Origin: Atherinomorus stipes
Lineage: Eukaryota > Chordata > Actinopteri > Atheriniformes > Atherinidae
DNA length: 64,000 bases
Reading direction: 5' to 3'
NCBI GenBank assembly: GCA_023101725.1
Contig: JALJCO010003429.1
Span: 186,001 to 250,000 of the forward strand
The translations under genes were made by a program, and so were the position numbers. Position 1 is the first letter of the stretch. Every line of letters begins with the position of its first letter. Under the pieces are notes generated by a model. The model worked only from the letters and a program-made list of their open reading frames with translations, was not told where the DNA came from and did not search any database. Below, piece after piece: positions 56,101-64,000 of the stretch.

Positions 56101-58720
56101 GTAAAAACACCTCTGTCTATACAAACTAGGGCTGGGCGATATATCAATATGAAAAATATATTGATACATTTTTAAATGAGATATAGAACTGGACCATATA
56201 TCAATAAACAGTACATAGTTCAATGTTTGTTTGTTTTGTCTTACAGAAATGCTGCTCTTACTAGGGTTTGTCATGATTAATTATTTTATAATGAGCCTTA
56301 TTTGCCTCTGTGAGTTTCTTATACAGTTAAACAGTATTTACATTTACATTTTATTATTCTTTGAACAGCTAAGCATTATTTCATCCAGATAGTTTAAATA
56401 GAACTACTTGTGACGTCATATTTGACTTTGACTGTGACAAAAAAATTTGCTCTCACTTTGCAATAAAAATATCGGGATATATATTTTATACCAATATTCA
56501 GCCTAGATGTATCGAGATATGACTTTTGATCCATATCACCCAGCCCTAATACATACTGCACCATCTTTACTTGAAATGAATTTGGTCATGTGACCCCAAT
56601 GCCATGTCTGGTTGTGTGAAAATACAAAAAAAGGGTTTCCATTACACTTTTGCACTATACGTATATTTAGACCACCTCCTGAGAGCTTAGTGGTGTCCAA
56701 AGTTGGTCTTCAAGGGCTGCTGTAAACCATTTTAGGGATATTTGAGAGTTTTGTTTTGTTTGTTTTTTTATTTATTTAGGTGTTTCCATTATCAGTTTTT
56801 ATTGAGATGGGTTTTGCAGAATTGTAGGGGAAATCAAAATGCAGTTATTGAGAGAATTTTTAATAAGAAAATTAAAGAGAAAAACAAGATATACTGAAAA
56901 AAACTAAATTTACCAAACATGAACAGAAAACATTTGCCATGCAAACAGGTCAAGAACAGTCCACGTCATTATCTCAAATATCTAAACTGACATGACGGTT
57001 TTAAAAACAGACTCTTCTTTTTCTCATCCTCCTGTCTTCAATTTTTTATTACAACAGTTTTTGATAATTAGCTGCTGAAGTAACTTCAAGTAATTTCTAT
57101 GTGGGCGTATTCAAATTATTCCATGTGTGCTTTATTATAATTTCATTCAACAAACTCGTCAGTGTTCCTGTACATTTGGTCCCCCAGCAATTCTTTGATC
57201 TTCCCAAGTTGTTTTACTGCTGCATTTTTAATCTCCCTTATTAGCTGCTGAACGCAAAACAATATACTGTTCATAATATGCACTGGCAGAATTTTAGAAT
57301 TACTTTTAAATTGTTCTAAACTCAGTTTTTCATCAGCATTTCCTCGGGTCCTGGTGATGCACATGTTAGAGTTTATGCAACAGACTTTTTACCGAAACCA
57401 AGTTGCTCCATCCATCTCACAAACAAGATTTGAGTTAATCAAGCACTCAAATTTTGTCTTACCTGGAAGGCCAACATTGGTTTGACTAGAACTTTGATGT
57501 TTCCGAGCAGGGCTGTTCTACTGTAGTCGCGTGATTTTTAATTATTTACAGCAGCAGCAGCTGAGCACGGAATGGTCAGTGCAGGTTAAGTTGAAGCCCA
57601 ATATATCAGTCACAATGTGCTCTTGAATGCACAAAGTCATTGTTTACACCAGCTGGCATCATTCCTTCGCTCAGCTAAGTCCTTACATAGTTTAAAATAG
57701 AATAAAATCCTATAGTTACTGCTCTGAAACAGTCATTTATAACAGGCTCAAGGGATGTTGTGTAATGCCGTATGGACCTCTAACTCCTGCTTTCTGTAAA
57801 AACCCATCAGGTCGCCTCCAGCATGGAACGAGGAGCTGCTACTGAGCTGTGGCTTCATGCTGTGCAAAGGTCTGGTGGGTTCGCTGGACCTGGTGTCGAT
57901 CCACTTGGCCTCGAGACAGCGCCTCTTCTCCTTCCTCTCCCTGGCTTGGGGCTTTGTGGCAGATGTCGACATAGAGAGCGAGAAGTACCGCCACGTGGGA
58001 GCTATCCGCTTCCTGATGGGCACCCTGGTGCGTCTGGCCACCCTCAGAGTGTATCAGGGCAGGTTAGCGTATCTTCCAGTGAAGGAGGCACCAAAACTTC
58101 CAAAAGGAAGCATCAAGGTGAACCATCCGCCCTCCACACCTCAGCACCCCTCGCTCTGCTCTTCCCTCCCCTGTCGGCTCATCCCCAACACTTCGCCAAA
58201 GCAAAGCTCTCGCCACAACTGCATTAGTACGAACTCGAACCACAACACCATCACCAACTCCTCCAACAGAGCCATTGACAACAAGAGATCTGAGACACAG
58301 AGAGACAGAAAGATGGCAGACCCTGTGGACTCTCTGCTTCCTGGCCTGGACCAGCCAGTCCCAGAGAGCTGGACAGTGGTGAAGGAGGAGGACTTTGTCT
58401 TGGTGCTGGCTATCTACCAGTCCCACCTGGCTGAGGACCTGTGGACAGTTCCAGGTGCGATGGCGGACGACGGAGTGATTCATCTGTTTTATGTAACAGC
58501 TGGAATTTCCAGGCCCGCCCTCCTGCGCCTCTTCCTCGCCATGGAGAAGGGCGCCCACTTGGCGTGCGGCTGCCCCTACTTGGTGTACGAGAAGGTGAGG
58601 GCTCTGCGCCTGGAGCCCATCTCTCCCCAAGGCATGATCACTGTGGATGGAGAGATGGTGGAGTACGGGCCGGTTCAGGCTCAAATCCACCCCGGGCTGG
58701 CCAGACTCATATGTGGATGA
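39082..58720 (+). CDS. sphk1: Sphingosine kinase (sphk1 locus), five coding exons, 565 aa
   Basis: Phosphorylates sphingosine to sphingosine-1-phosphate with ATP. Exons: 39082-39508, 49069-49218, 51143-51237, 51468-51583, 57811-58720; phases agree and the total is 1,698 bases. Residues 1-142 (exon 1) form an N-terminal domain with YSVSLTESALTIQR and AYFTAYFYPFKRRW, like the extension of SPHK2. The diacylglycerol-kinase-type catalytic domain follows: nucleotide loop NPNSGRG (160-166), HARE (197-200), SGDGLLFE with catalytic Asp219, LPGGSGNALAAS (246-257), then LAWGFVADVDIESEKYR. After LAYLPV an Asn/Ser-rich linker of about 80 residues leads to the conserved C-terminal LLRLFLAMEKG and VDGEMVEYGP. 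The ATG at 39082 is chosen because it opens the N-terminal domain. Synteny (17q25 genes) points to sphk1, while several motifs are closer to SPHK2. Introns 1 and 4 are large and transposon-rich. Confidence 0.93.
42680..42818. mobile_element. Partial copy of the 3002-3421 hAT-like MITE
   Basis: Shares GGTAAAATAGATCAGT, CATATGAAAATATC and the right end GTGTATCGATATTTTTTCC with the element nested in cygb2 intron 1, but ends CAGCCCTA instead of CACCCCTA. The left end is missing or too diverged. Confidence 0.55.
43640..44005. repeat. Retroelement 3'-tail-like fragment
   Basis: Ends GTGCTACATAAATAGACTGA followed by AATTAAATTCAATTGAATT, which resembles the tail GCGCTATATAAATAAATTGA with short repeats seen in teleost L2/Maui-type LINEs. 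The upstream part has no intact frame. Classification is tentative. Confidence 0.4.
44864..45070 (-). repeat. tRNA-derived SINE, copy 3
   Basis: Same motif order as copies 1 and 2. On the minus strand: TTTGGCTGAATGG, then GACTTTCACCTGGGAGTC, then GGGGATCAAATGCC. The plus strand shows GGCCAAGTAGCCAG, GGAGGCATAGTGACAGGACC and a 3' extension CCTCCGTGGGGCTTTTTAGC not seen in the others. Confidence 0.65.
47872..48370. mobile_element. Diverged mariner-type MITE in sphk1 intron 1
   Basis: The left end AGTTGTCCTCAAAATTATTC matches the element at 31544-32052. The interior reads TAAACAAGCATGATGTGGCT and TGAGGCAATCACTGCAATCA, the reverse complement of interior sequence in the fbf1 copy. The right terminal repeat is eroded. 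Confidence 0.6.
49758..49787 (+). other. sphk1: Candidate 30-base in-frame microexon of sphk1
   Basis: Flanked by a good acceptor (TGCCCACCGCAG) and donor (GTATGA) inside sphk1 intron 2. Both surrounding exons meet in phase 1. This segment is 30 bases, phase 1 to phase 1 and free of stops, so inclusion would add ten residues (AQFDRTKYLT, with the flanking G) between the VIT and EHQNHARE parts of the catalytic domain. No human counterpart is known to me. It may be chance. Confidence 0.3.
52240..52660 (+). pseudogene. Tc1-like transposase relic, N-terminal/central part
   Basis: The frame at 52496 reads GRVAKRKPSLTKSMAAQLRS, recognisable as the stretch following the helix-turn-helix DNA-binding part of Tc1 transposases (usual RKPLLSKKNMAARLRFAK type). 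Upstream DNA around GTCAGAAAGATTATTAACGA also fits. Broken by stops and frameshifts. Confidence 0.6.
53089..53162. repeat. (AT)n microsatellite, 74 bases
   Basis: Uninterrupted alternating AT, followed directly by a polyT run of over 20 bases. Confidence 0.97.
53340..54350 (+). pseudogene. Tc1-like transposase relic, C-terminal part
   Basis: Contains CATGGTAATGGAAAGCTGGT followed by GTTTGGACTTGTTTTGCAGC, the DNA behind the KHGGGSVMVWGCF-type motif of Tc1 transposases, with many stops and shifts. The 52240-52660 relic lies in the same orientation to its left and may be the other half of the same copy, split by the low-complexity block between them. Confidence 0.55.
54462..54614. repeat. Extremely G-rich tract, likely artefact or G4-forming
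   Basis: Runs of up to 14 G on the plus strand in a neighbourhood that is otherwise AT-rich, including stretches such as GGGAGGGTGGGAAGGAGGGG. It has no repeat unit. The abrupt change and low-complexity mix resemble poor-quality sequence, though it would also form G-quadruplexes if real. Confidence 0.7.
56127..56548. mobile_element. hAT-type MITE in sphk1 intron 4
   Basis: Left end TAGGGCTGGGCGATATATC, right end ATATCACCCAGCCCTA, inverted over at least 14 bases. Eight-base target copies ATACAAAC (56119-56126) and ATACATAC (56549-56556) match at 7 of 8. The interior holds TATCAATA/TATTGATA palindromes. Confidence 0.85.
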
Positions 58721-61439
58721 ACTCATCTTATACTACTTTCTCTTTCCACTTTGGCCTTTTATACTCTTGTCGGTTTCTTTGTGTATGCTGTGCTTTCAGA
58801 AGTGCCAAAGACATTTAATCAGCCTCTGGAAATTCCTTTATTTTTCTACAGAGACAACTTGTCCTATTTTTTGTGGACCCCTGTCCCCTCTTTCTCTCAG
58901 TGTTAGATTCAGGGTCAAAGCCATGGAGGGTTGTGCTTCTGGCTGGTCCAGGCTTAGAGAAAAGTGGAGGGATGGTGTGTACATGCATCAGAGAGAGAGC
59001 TGGAGAAAGAGAGAGAGAGATCTTTATGTATGTATGTGTGCACTCGAGTGTGTGTATGTGTGAGATTGTGCATGAGGAGGTTTGGCAGCATGGTAGCAGA
59101 GGAGTGCATTGTGCATTCTGCTGTCGGACCTCATAAGCACAGCACATGTGAAGAGAAGCACATTCTTCTGTCCTGGGAGGCTCCTGGGGGAAACCACGCC
59201 CCTTGCCCCACTGTACTACTCCAGGCTGACAATCTCCCTGCTGGGCCACCACTCTGACAGCATCGCCTGCCCTTAAGCTTAGGAAAAAAAGGAAAAAAAT
59301 AGATCTTTCTTGCTGAAGAGATATAAATCCCCAAAGGATTAAGCATCAACAGATCTTTAATCTTTGCATAGTTTTTATAAACCCTCCCAACAATACCAGA
59401 TCTGGTCATGTTAACGCATTAGTACCATCATGTAAACCACACTCCTTCACCTCCTCCTGCTTCCTTGCCGACAGAAACCAGCTGAGGTTACCTTTACCAC
59501 AGTCCGATCCATTTCCCATCTTCCAACTCTGTTTCATCATCGTTAAACTGTACGAACTGCCTCCACTCACACGCATATACCCCCCCCCCCCCCACTCTTA
59601 TGCTCAGATCGTCACATATACACATTCACACACACATATTCCCTTGCATCTCTGCAGCACTTAGCTAGGGGGAGGGGCGCGATCTGCTTCTGTGCATATG
59701 ATCCCCACTCCTCTTACCATCTTAAGATTGTACTCTCCCTCTCTCCATTGGTTAATGAGCCATCAGCACCAAATGTGTCTTTAATGTGAGGCTTTACATC
59801 GGCATTAGCGTGCTAAATAAAAAGTCTCTTTTTTTTTTTCTTTTTTTCCAAATCGTATGAAAGCTCTTAAGTGGGTTTCAAACACATATTAGACTTGTAA
59901 AGGCATACTAGAGTGGATAAAGTGCAGTTTCATACTGGGTCCGTTAGCATTGCATATTGAGAGAAATGTGATCAACGTGAGCAAGAGGGAGTCAAGTGTT
60001 TTGCTCCTCTGTGTGGCCTCCTTGCTTGCTGTGGTGATGAGCATTAGTGCGCTGGAGCAGAGGAGAGTGCAAATGTTAGCATTATCATCAGTGCCCCCCT
60101 CCACACTCTTGCACACTTACATACAGTCTCTCTCTCTTGCTCTCTCTCTTTCACACCAGTTTACTTCAGGCTGCACCACAACTGTTCATCCATGCGCATG
60201 CAGCAGAGGTATATCATCCCATTCTAAGTCAGCTGCTCTTAAATGACGAAAAAAACAACAGAATGTGAAGAAGGTGGAAAAGATCCTGCTGTTTGAATAT
60301 TGCTGCTTATGCCCAAAGCAAACTCACCTTCTCTGCTGAAAGTAAACACTAGAATGTTGACTGGCTAATGGGGTTCAAAGAAGTGCTGATTTTCAGCTTT
60401 TTTTTTTTTTTTAAAGGTTTGAGTACATTGCTGTCATCTTGAGTGCAATACAATTTAATGCAATGAGCTGATAGCGCACATCATCTCCTGCTGCTTTTTC
60501 TGGAGCTCAAGGGGGGAAACCTCAAGTGACTGGTTTCCACTGGATGCAGCACAAATATGCTCTTTTTTTATCATAATGCAAATAAAAGAAGGGACTATCA
60601 GGGACTGTCAAAAATTATTAGGGTGCGGTAGCAAGCCAGCTGAAGAAGTCGGTGAAGTTGTGTAAACTGCGTGTGTGTGTGTGTGTGAGTGTGTGTGCAT
60701 GAGAGTCAGAAGATTATAAGATGGCGTCTCAGTCATTGGAATGAAAGCTGCTCAGTGGCGCGTAAACCAAAAAAAGTCCATGAGGGACTCTGATGTTATT
60801 CACGCTCCTGCAGTTTTGGGTCCATAACACGGACACATTAGCATATATGAATGTGGAAAAAACAAAATTACCATACAGCTCCTCTAGACTTTTCAAATAT
60901 CGCTGGAGTGGAAGGAGTCATTTCACAGAATTTGAAGGATTTTCCTTTTAAATAGTTTGTCCACATCGAGTGACAAATGCGGAAGTTGTAGCACGATGGC
61001 TAATTGAGACAGCAATGGGCATTACTTTCAAATTCTTATGAGAGCGAGTGAAAGCTTTAATTCTCACTGGCATGCTAGTATGCTACCCCATAATGGCATT
61101 TACAGATTTTGCAGTCAACAGAGAGGCAGCCGTCTCTTTTTACAGAAATATGAATAATAAGAAGCAGATTAAACTCAGCAGTTGTGTTGTGAGAAATTTC
61201 ACAGTACAATGCATGCCCAGAAAAAACACCAGTCAGAAGTCAGGACACTTCATTAAATGTAATGGGAAAGTGTGTCCAAACTTGACTGGAAGTGTTTAAT
61301 GCATGAAGAAAAATTTGAATTGTAAAATAAACTGTTGTTTTTCCACCAGTTCTACTAAAATAGAGGGGTAGTATTTCTGTCTAGGTCACACTTGAGTTTT
61401 TACTTCATGATTAAAGTCACCAAAAACATTAGTGAGAAC
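58721..61439 (+). other. sphk1: Probable sphk1 3' UTR and downstream sequence
   Basis: Sequence after the stop codon is moderately GC-rich and non-repetitive to about 59280, as a 3' UTR would be. It contains GAGA and (GT)n microsatellites (near 58987-59020 and 60670-60695) and a polyC run at 59581-59594. Early polyadenylation signals occur at about 59815 and 60580. Open frames on both strands have no family resemblance. Confidence 0.5.
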
Positions 61440-62033
61440 TAGGGATGTTCGATATTATCGGCCGATATTGGTATTAAAATGCGATATTGGAAAATATTGG
61501 TGTAGTTTTTTTGGACGGATATTTTACCAATGAAATCTGGCGTGATTTTACTAATGAAATCTTGCGAAATTTCATAACAGACAAGATCTCACAAGATCTT
61601 GTTCCCGCTAGCAGCGGCCCAGCATGAAAAGTCCCTGTTAACCTGGAAGAACTTCATATCCCAGGATTCCTTTCAGAGTCATGTGACTACTGTGCAGCTG
61701 CTGCAGACTGATTGGTTTGAAGATGCTTATAATATGTCTGGTTTTAAGTTGTTGTTTAATTTACCAAGTTGTCAGAAACATTAGAATTAACCACATGTTG
61801 GTTAATACCTGCTAGTATCTGATATCTGGCAGCCAGATGTCCAAAATGAACTCCTTTGGCTGAGTCAAGGCTATTTTGGAATCTTTGCTCTCAGAGCAAA
61901 ATATAGTTGTGTTTCGCAAAATGAGAGAGATACAACCTCACAGTTGTTTGCATATATCAGTATTGGTTGATATCAGAATTTAAGAGTTGGCCAATATCGG
62001 TTAAAAAAAAAAAAGCCTATATCGAACATTCTA
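61440..62033. mobile_element. hAT-type element downstream of sphk1
   Basis: Ends TAGGGATGTTCGATATTATC and ATATCGAACATTCTA are inverted repeats. A perfect 8-base target duplication GTGAGAAC lies at 61432-61439 and 62034-62041. The interior carries GGCCGATATTGG and TTGGCCAATATCGG blocks and an ACAAGATCTCACAAGATCTT motif. No transposase frame. Confidence 0.88.
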
Positions 62034-64000
62034 GTGAGAACAATGTTATTCTGATATTTTAGAAAGTATAAAACATTTTTATCACTATCATTTAGTGAGT
62101 AATATTTGACTTTAACAGCTGATATCATATGTGTATCATCAACGCATTATCGATATTTCAGTCTTTTAACATTAAATTACCATCAAAATCAGCACATTGC
62201 AACACTCCACAGTTGTGCTTCTTAATGTTATTCTGTAAAAAGAAAACAAAGCCACAAATTCTTGCATTGCAGACAAAAACTGTCTCTGATTGACTGCTTT
62301 GATTGTCTTTTGAAAATGATAAAATGATACACCCACCTTTCTCCACAAATTTCTTTTTCCCTAATAACTTTTGCACAGTCCCTTATAGATTTCTGGCGTA
62401 CTTGAAGTTGACCTGACTGAACATTGTTTCATCCTCACTGCGGTGCCGATTTTCACTTTAGACTTGACGTTACATTCTGAGACATTTATACTCCTCTATG
62501 GTACTCATGTCTAACATTCTTCCTCCTTTCTACTCTGTGAAGTTATCCAGCTGCTGTGAATACATCCTCATGACCTGCAGGCTGCACACCTGAAACTGCG
62601 GCTGCTCATGTGCATCGTTCATTACTATCTGAGTTCAGTAAATGGACAGAGACCAGCTATGCAAACGCCTCGTCATGGCTGCAGATATTTTGGACTGAGG
62701 GGTCCCCCTGCTGGATTACCGTTGAATATGGAGCAATGGCTTTATCTTGGAAAATATGCTCTTCTGTTATACAACGCTATCTCCTCATTCTCCCACCTGT
62801 TCCTTTCTCTTTATATTTAGACCCAGATTAGTCGGATCACATAAGCTCGGCTGCAGAAGACGTGGAATTCATCGTTAATGAAAGCCAACATCCAGCTTAT
62901 TGTAATTCATCATCAAAGGAATTAACTTGATTCATGCAAATAACCAACATCACGCTACTGTTAACTCGTGGTACTATACTGTTCTGTTGTTATACTCCAC
63001 TGGCTGCTTTGATGTATCAGCAGGTTTTTAAAAATACAAATGTTAATACTTTGTCTTTGTCATGACTGTTAACAAAGTTTTAAAAATGATTTAAGAGAGT
63101 CGAGTGACAGATTTCAGCTCATTCTCAAAAAACTTTAGAAGTGCAATGATGTTTTTAAAGAAGAATCTGATCATGTACTGCTTTCTGTACCATGTACACG
63201 CTTAACTGGAAATCTTCTTATAAACTTGCTGTTGTATCCACTGTTATTAAAAGCCTGAGATAATACCATGATTTACAAATGATAGTGAATGTTAGTCATT
63301 GTTTGTTGCTTTTATGTGCTGAGATAAGCTGGTTTTTAGAGCAGCAGGTCAGTCGTCCCATGTGGTGTGGCTGAGGGAGTCGTGCTATTTGTGTTCGTAG
63401 CAAAAAAAAAAAAAAAGAAGGAAAACAAAACTTGGCATTGGTTGTGAAATGTGTGCTGCATACAAACGGCTTTTTTTTCCTTTAAAGTAGGTGATAAGAA
63501 CATTTCAGTGCCTTACTCGTTGCACAAAATTGTAGTTAGGTGGCGCACAGGTTTTAAAACATCTGAGAAATAAATTCTTGACCACATGAAATCACATTTG
63601 AAAGGTCGGATGGGGTTGTTTTTTGTTTTTTTTTTTTTTTTTAGTTTGATTTCTGACCTGCACAGGGTAGAAAACAAAAACTAAGAATGTGTGTGTGTGT
63701 TTGACGGCAATCAAGCTTTCATTTATTTTTATTTTTTTTATATTTACAGGCTTTCTTTCTCTCTTTTTTTTTCCCCCCAAAAAGATCAATAAACATATTC
63801 ATGGAGAAAAAAACATGCCTTTTGTTAGTCCTTTTGTCTGGCAATGTCAATCACATGGCCTATAAGAGGATTTGATCTGACTGGTTATTAATATTACTGT
63901 CCAAATCTATCTGGAACTTTCTGAAAGCTTTAAAGCTGAGATTTAGAAAAATGCCTAAATAGAAAACATAAAGTGGAAAAATGTTTCCAGTGAAGCCAGA
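62034..64000. other. Right flank, possibly distal sphk1 3' UTR
   Basis: No gene is recognised. The part 62580-62830 is less AT-rich and has two overlapping open frames of about 70 codons without family resemblance. A polyadenylation signal lies at 63788-63793 after T-rich sequence. If used by sphk1, the 3' UTR would exceed 5 kb. Confidence 0.4.
63788..63793 (+). promoter_or_regulatory. Polyadenylation signal AATAAA, distal
   Basis: AATAAA in the context AGATCAATAAACATATTC, preceded by a T/C-rich tract. It is the most convincing signal in the right flank, but which transcript uses it is unknown. Confidence 0.4.

Larger units (their letters stand above)
51584..57810 (+). other. sphk1: sphk1 intron 4
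   Basis: A 6.2-kb intron built largely of repeats: Tc1 relics, an (AT)n tract, a G-rich tract and a hAT element, listed separately. The segment 54660-56100 has no recognised feature apart from repeat-like stretches. A 73-codon minus-strand frame at 57143-57364 is not recognised. Confidence 0.6.

Noticed and set aside
58064..58726. 220-codon minus-strand frame opposite sphk1 exon 5
   Set aside because: It is the antisense shadow of the conserved kinase coding exon.

Overview
The window is genomic DNA of a ray-finned fish, most likely a percomorph teleost. Genes are intron-rich with GT-AG splice sites. The spacers are AT-rich and packed with short inverted-repeat DNA transposons of teleost type. 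The gene set is a teleost version of part of human chromosome 17q25. No ORF longer than about 290 codons exists; every gene was assembled from exons by eye.

Layout, left to right. (1) 1-2396 holds no recognisable gene. (2) cygb2 (cytoglobin-2), + strand, three coding exons at 2397-9273, with transposons in its introns. (3) prcd, + strand, two tiny coding exons at 10577-11436 giving a 47-residue photoreceptor disc protein; a candidate 3' UTR exon lies at 19826-20430. (4) 11.5-22.7 kb is transposon-rich spacer. (5) fbf1, + strand, 32 coding exons at 23241-36749, encoding the coiled-coil protein of ciliary transition fibres. (6) A minus-strand non-coding gene at about 36960-38287 has five short exons, a 5' oligopyrimidine start and a C/D-box snoRNA in three of its four introns. 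Two of these are SNORD1 (U38/snR38-type) guides for 28S rRNA, so this is the fish snhg16. (7) sphk1 (sphingosine kinase), + strand, five coding exons at 39082-58720, coding 565 residues. It starts about 800 bp from the divergent snhg16 start. (8) 58721-64000 is a probable long 3' UTR plus spacer.

The genes do not form one pathway. They are linked by old synteny: oxygen/NO chemistry (cygb2), photoreceptor outer segments (prcd), cilium base (fbf1), ribosome methylation guides (snhg16) and sphingosine-1-phosphate signalling (sphk1).

The mobile-element layer is well resolved. Four hAT-type elements have perfect or 7/8 eight-base target duplications next to clear terminal repeats, and one also carries a nested copy. 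There are two TTAA-flanked elements, mariner-type elements flanked by TA, Tc1 transposase relics and three copies of a tRNA-derived SINE. The strongest second-look items are the snoRNA host gene with its unassigned third snoRNA, SPHK2-like features in a gene sitting at the SPHK1 locus, a possible 30-base in-frame microexon in sphk1, a perfect 20-base-arm palindrome between snhg16 and sphk1, and an unresolved reading-phase conflict in fbf1.
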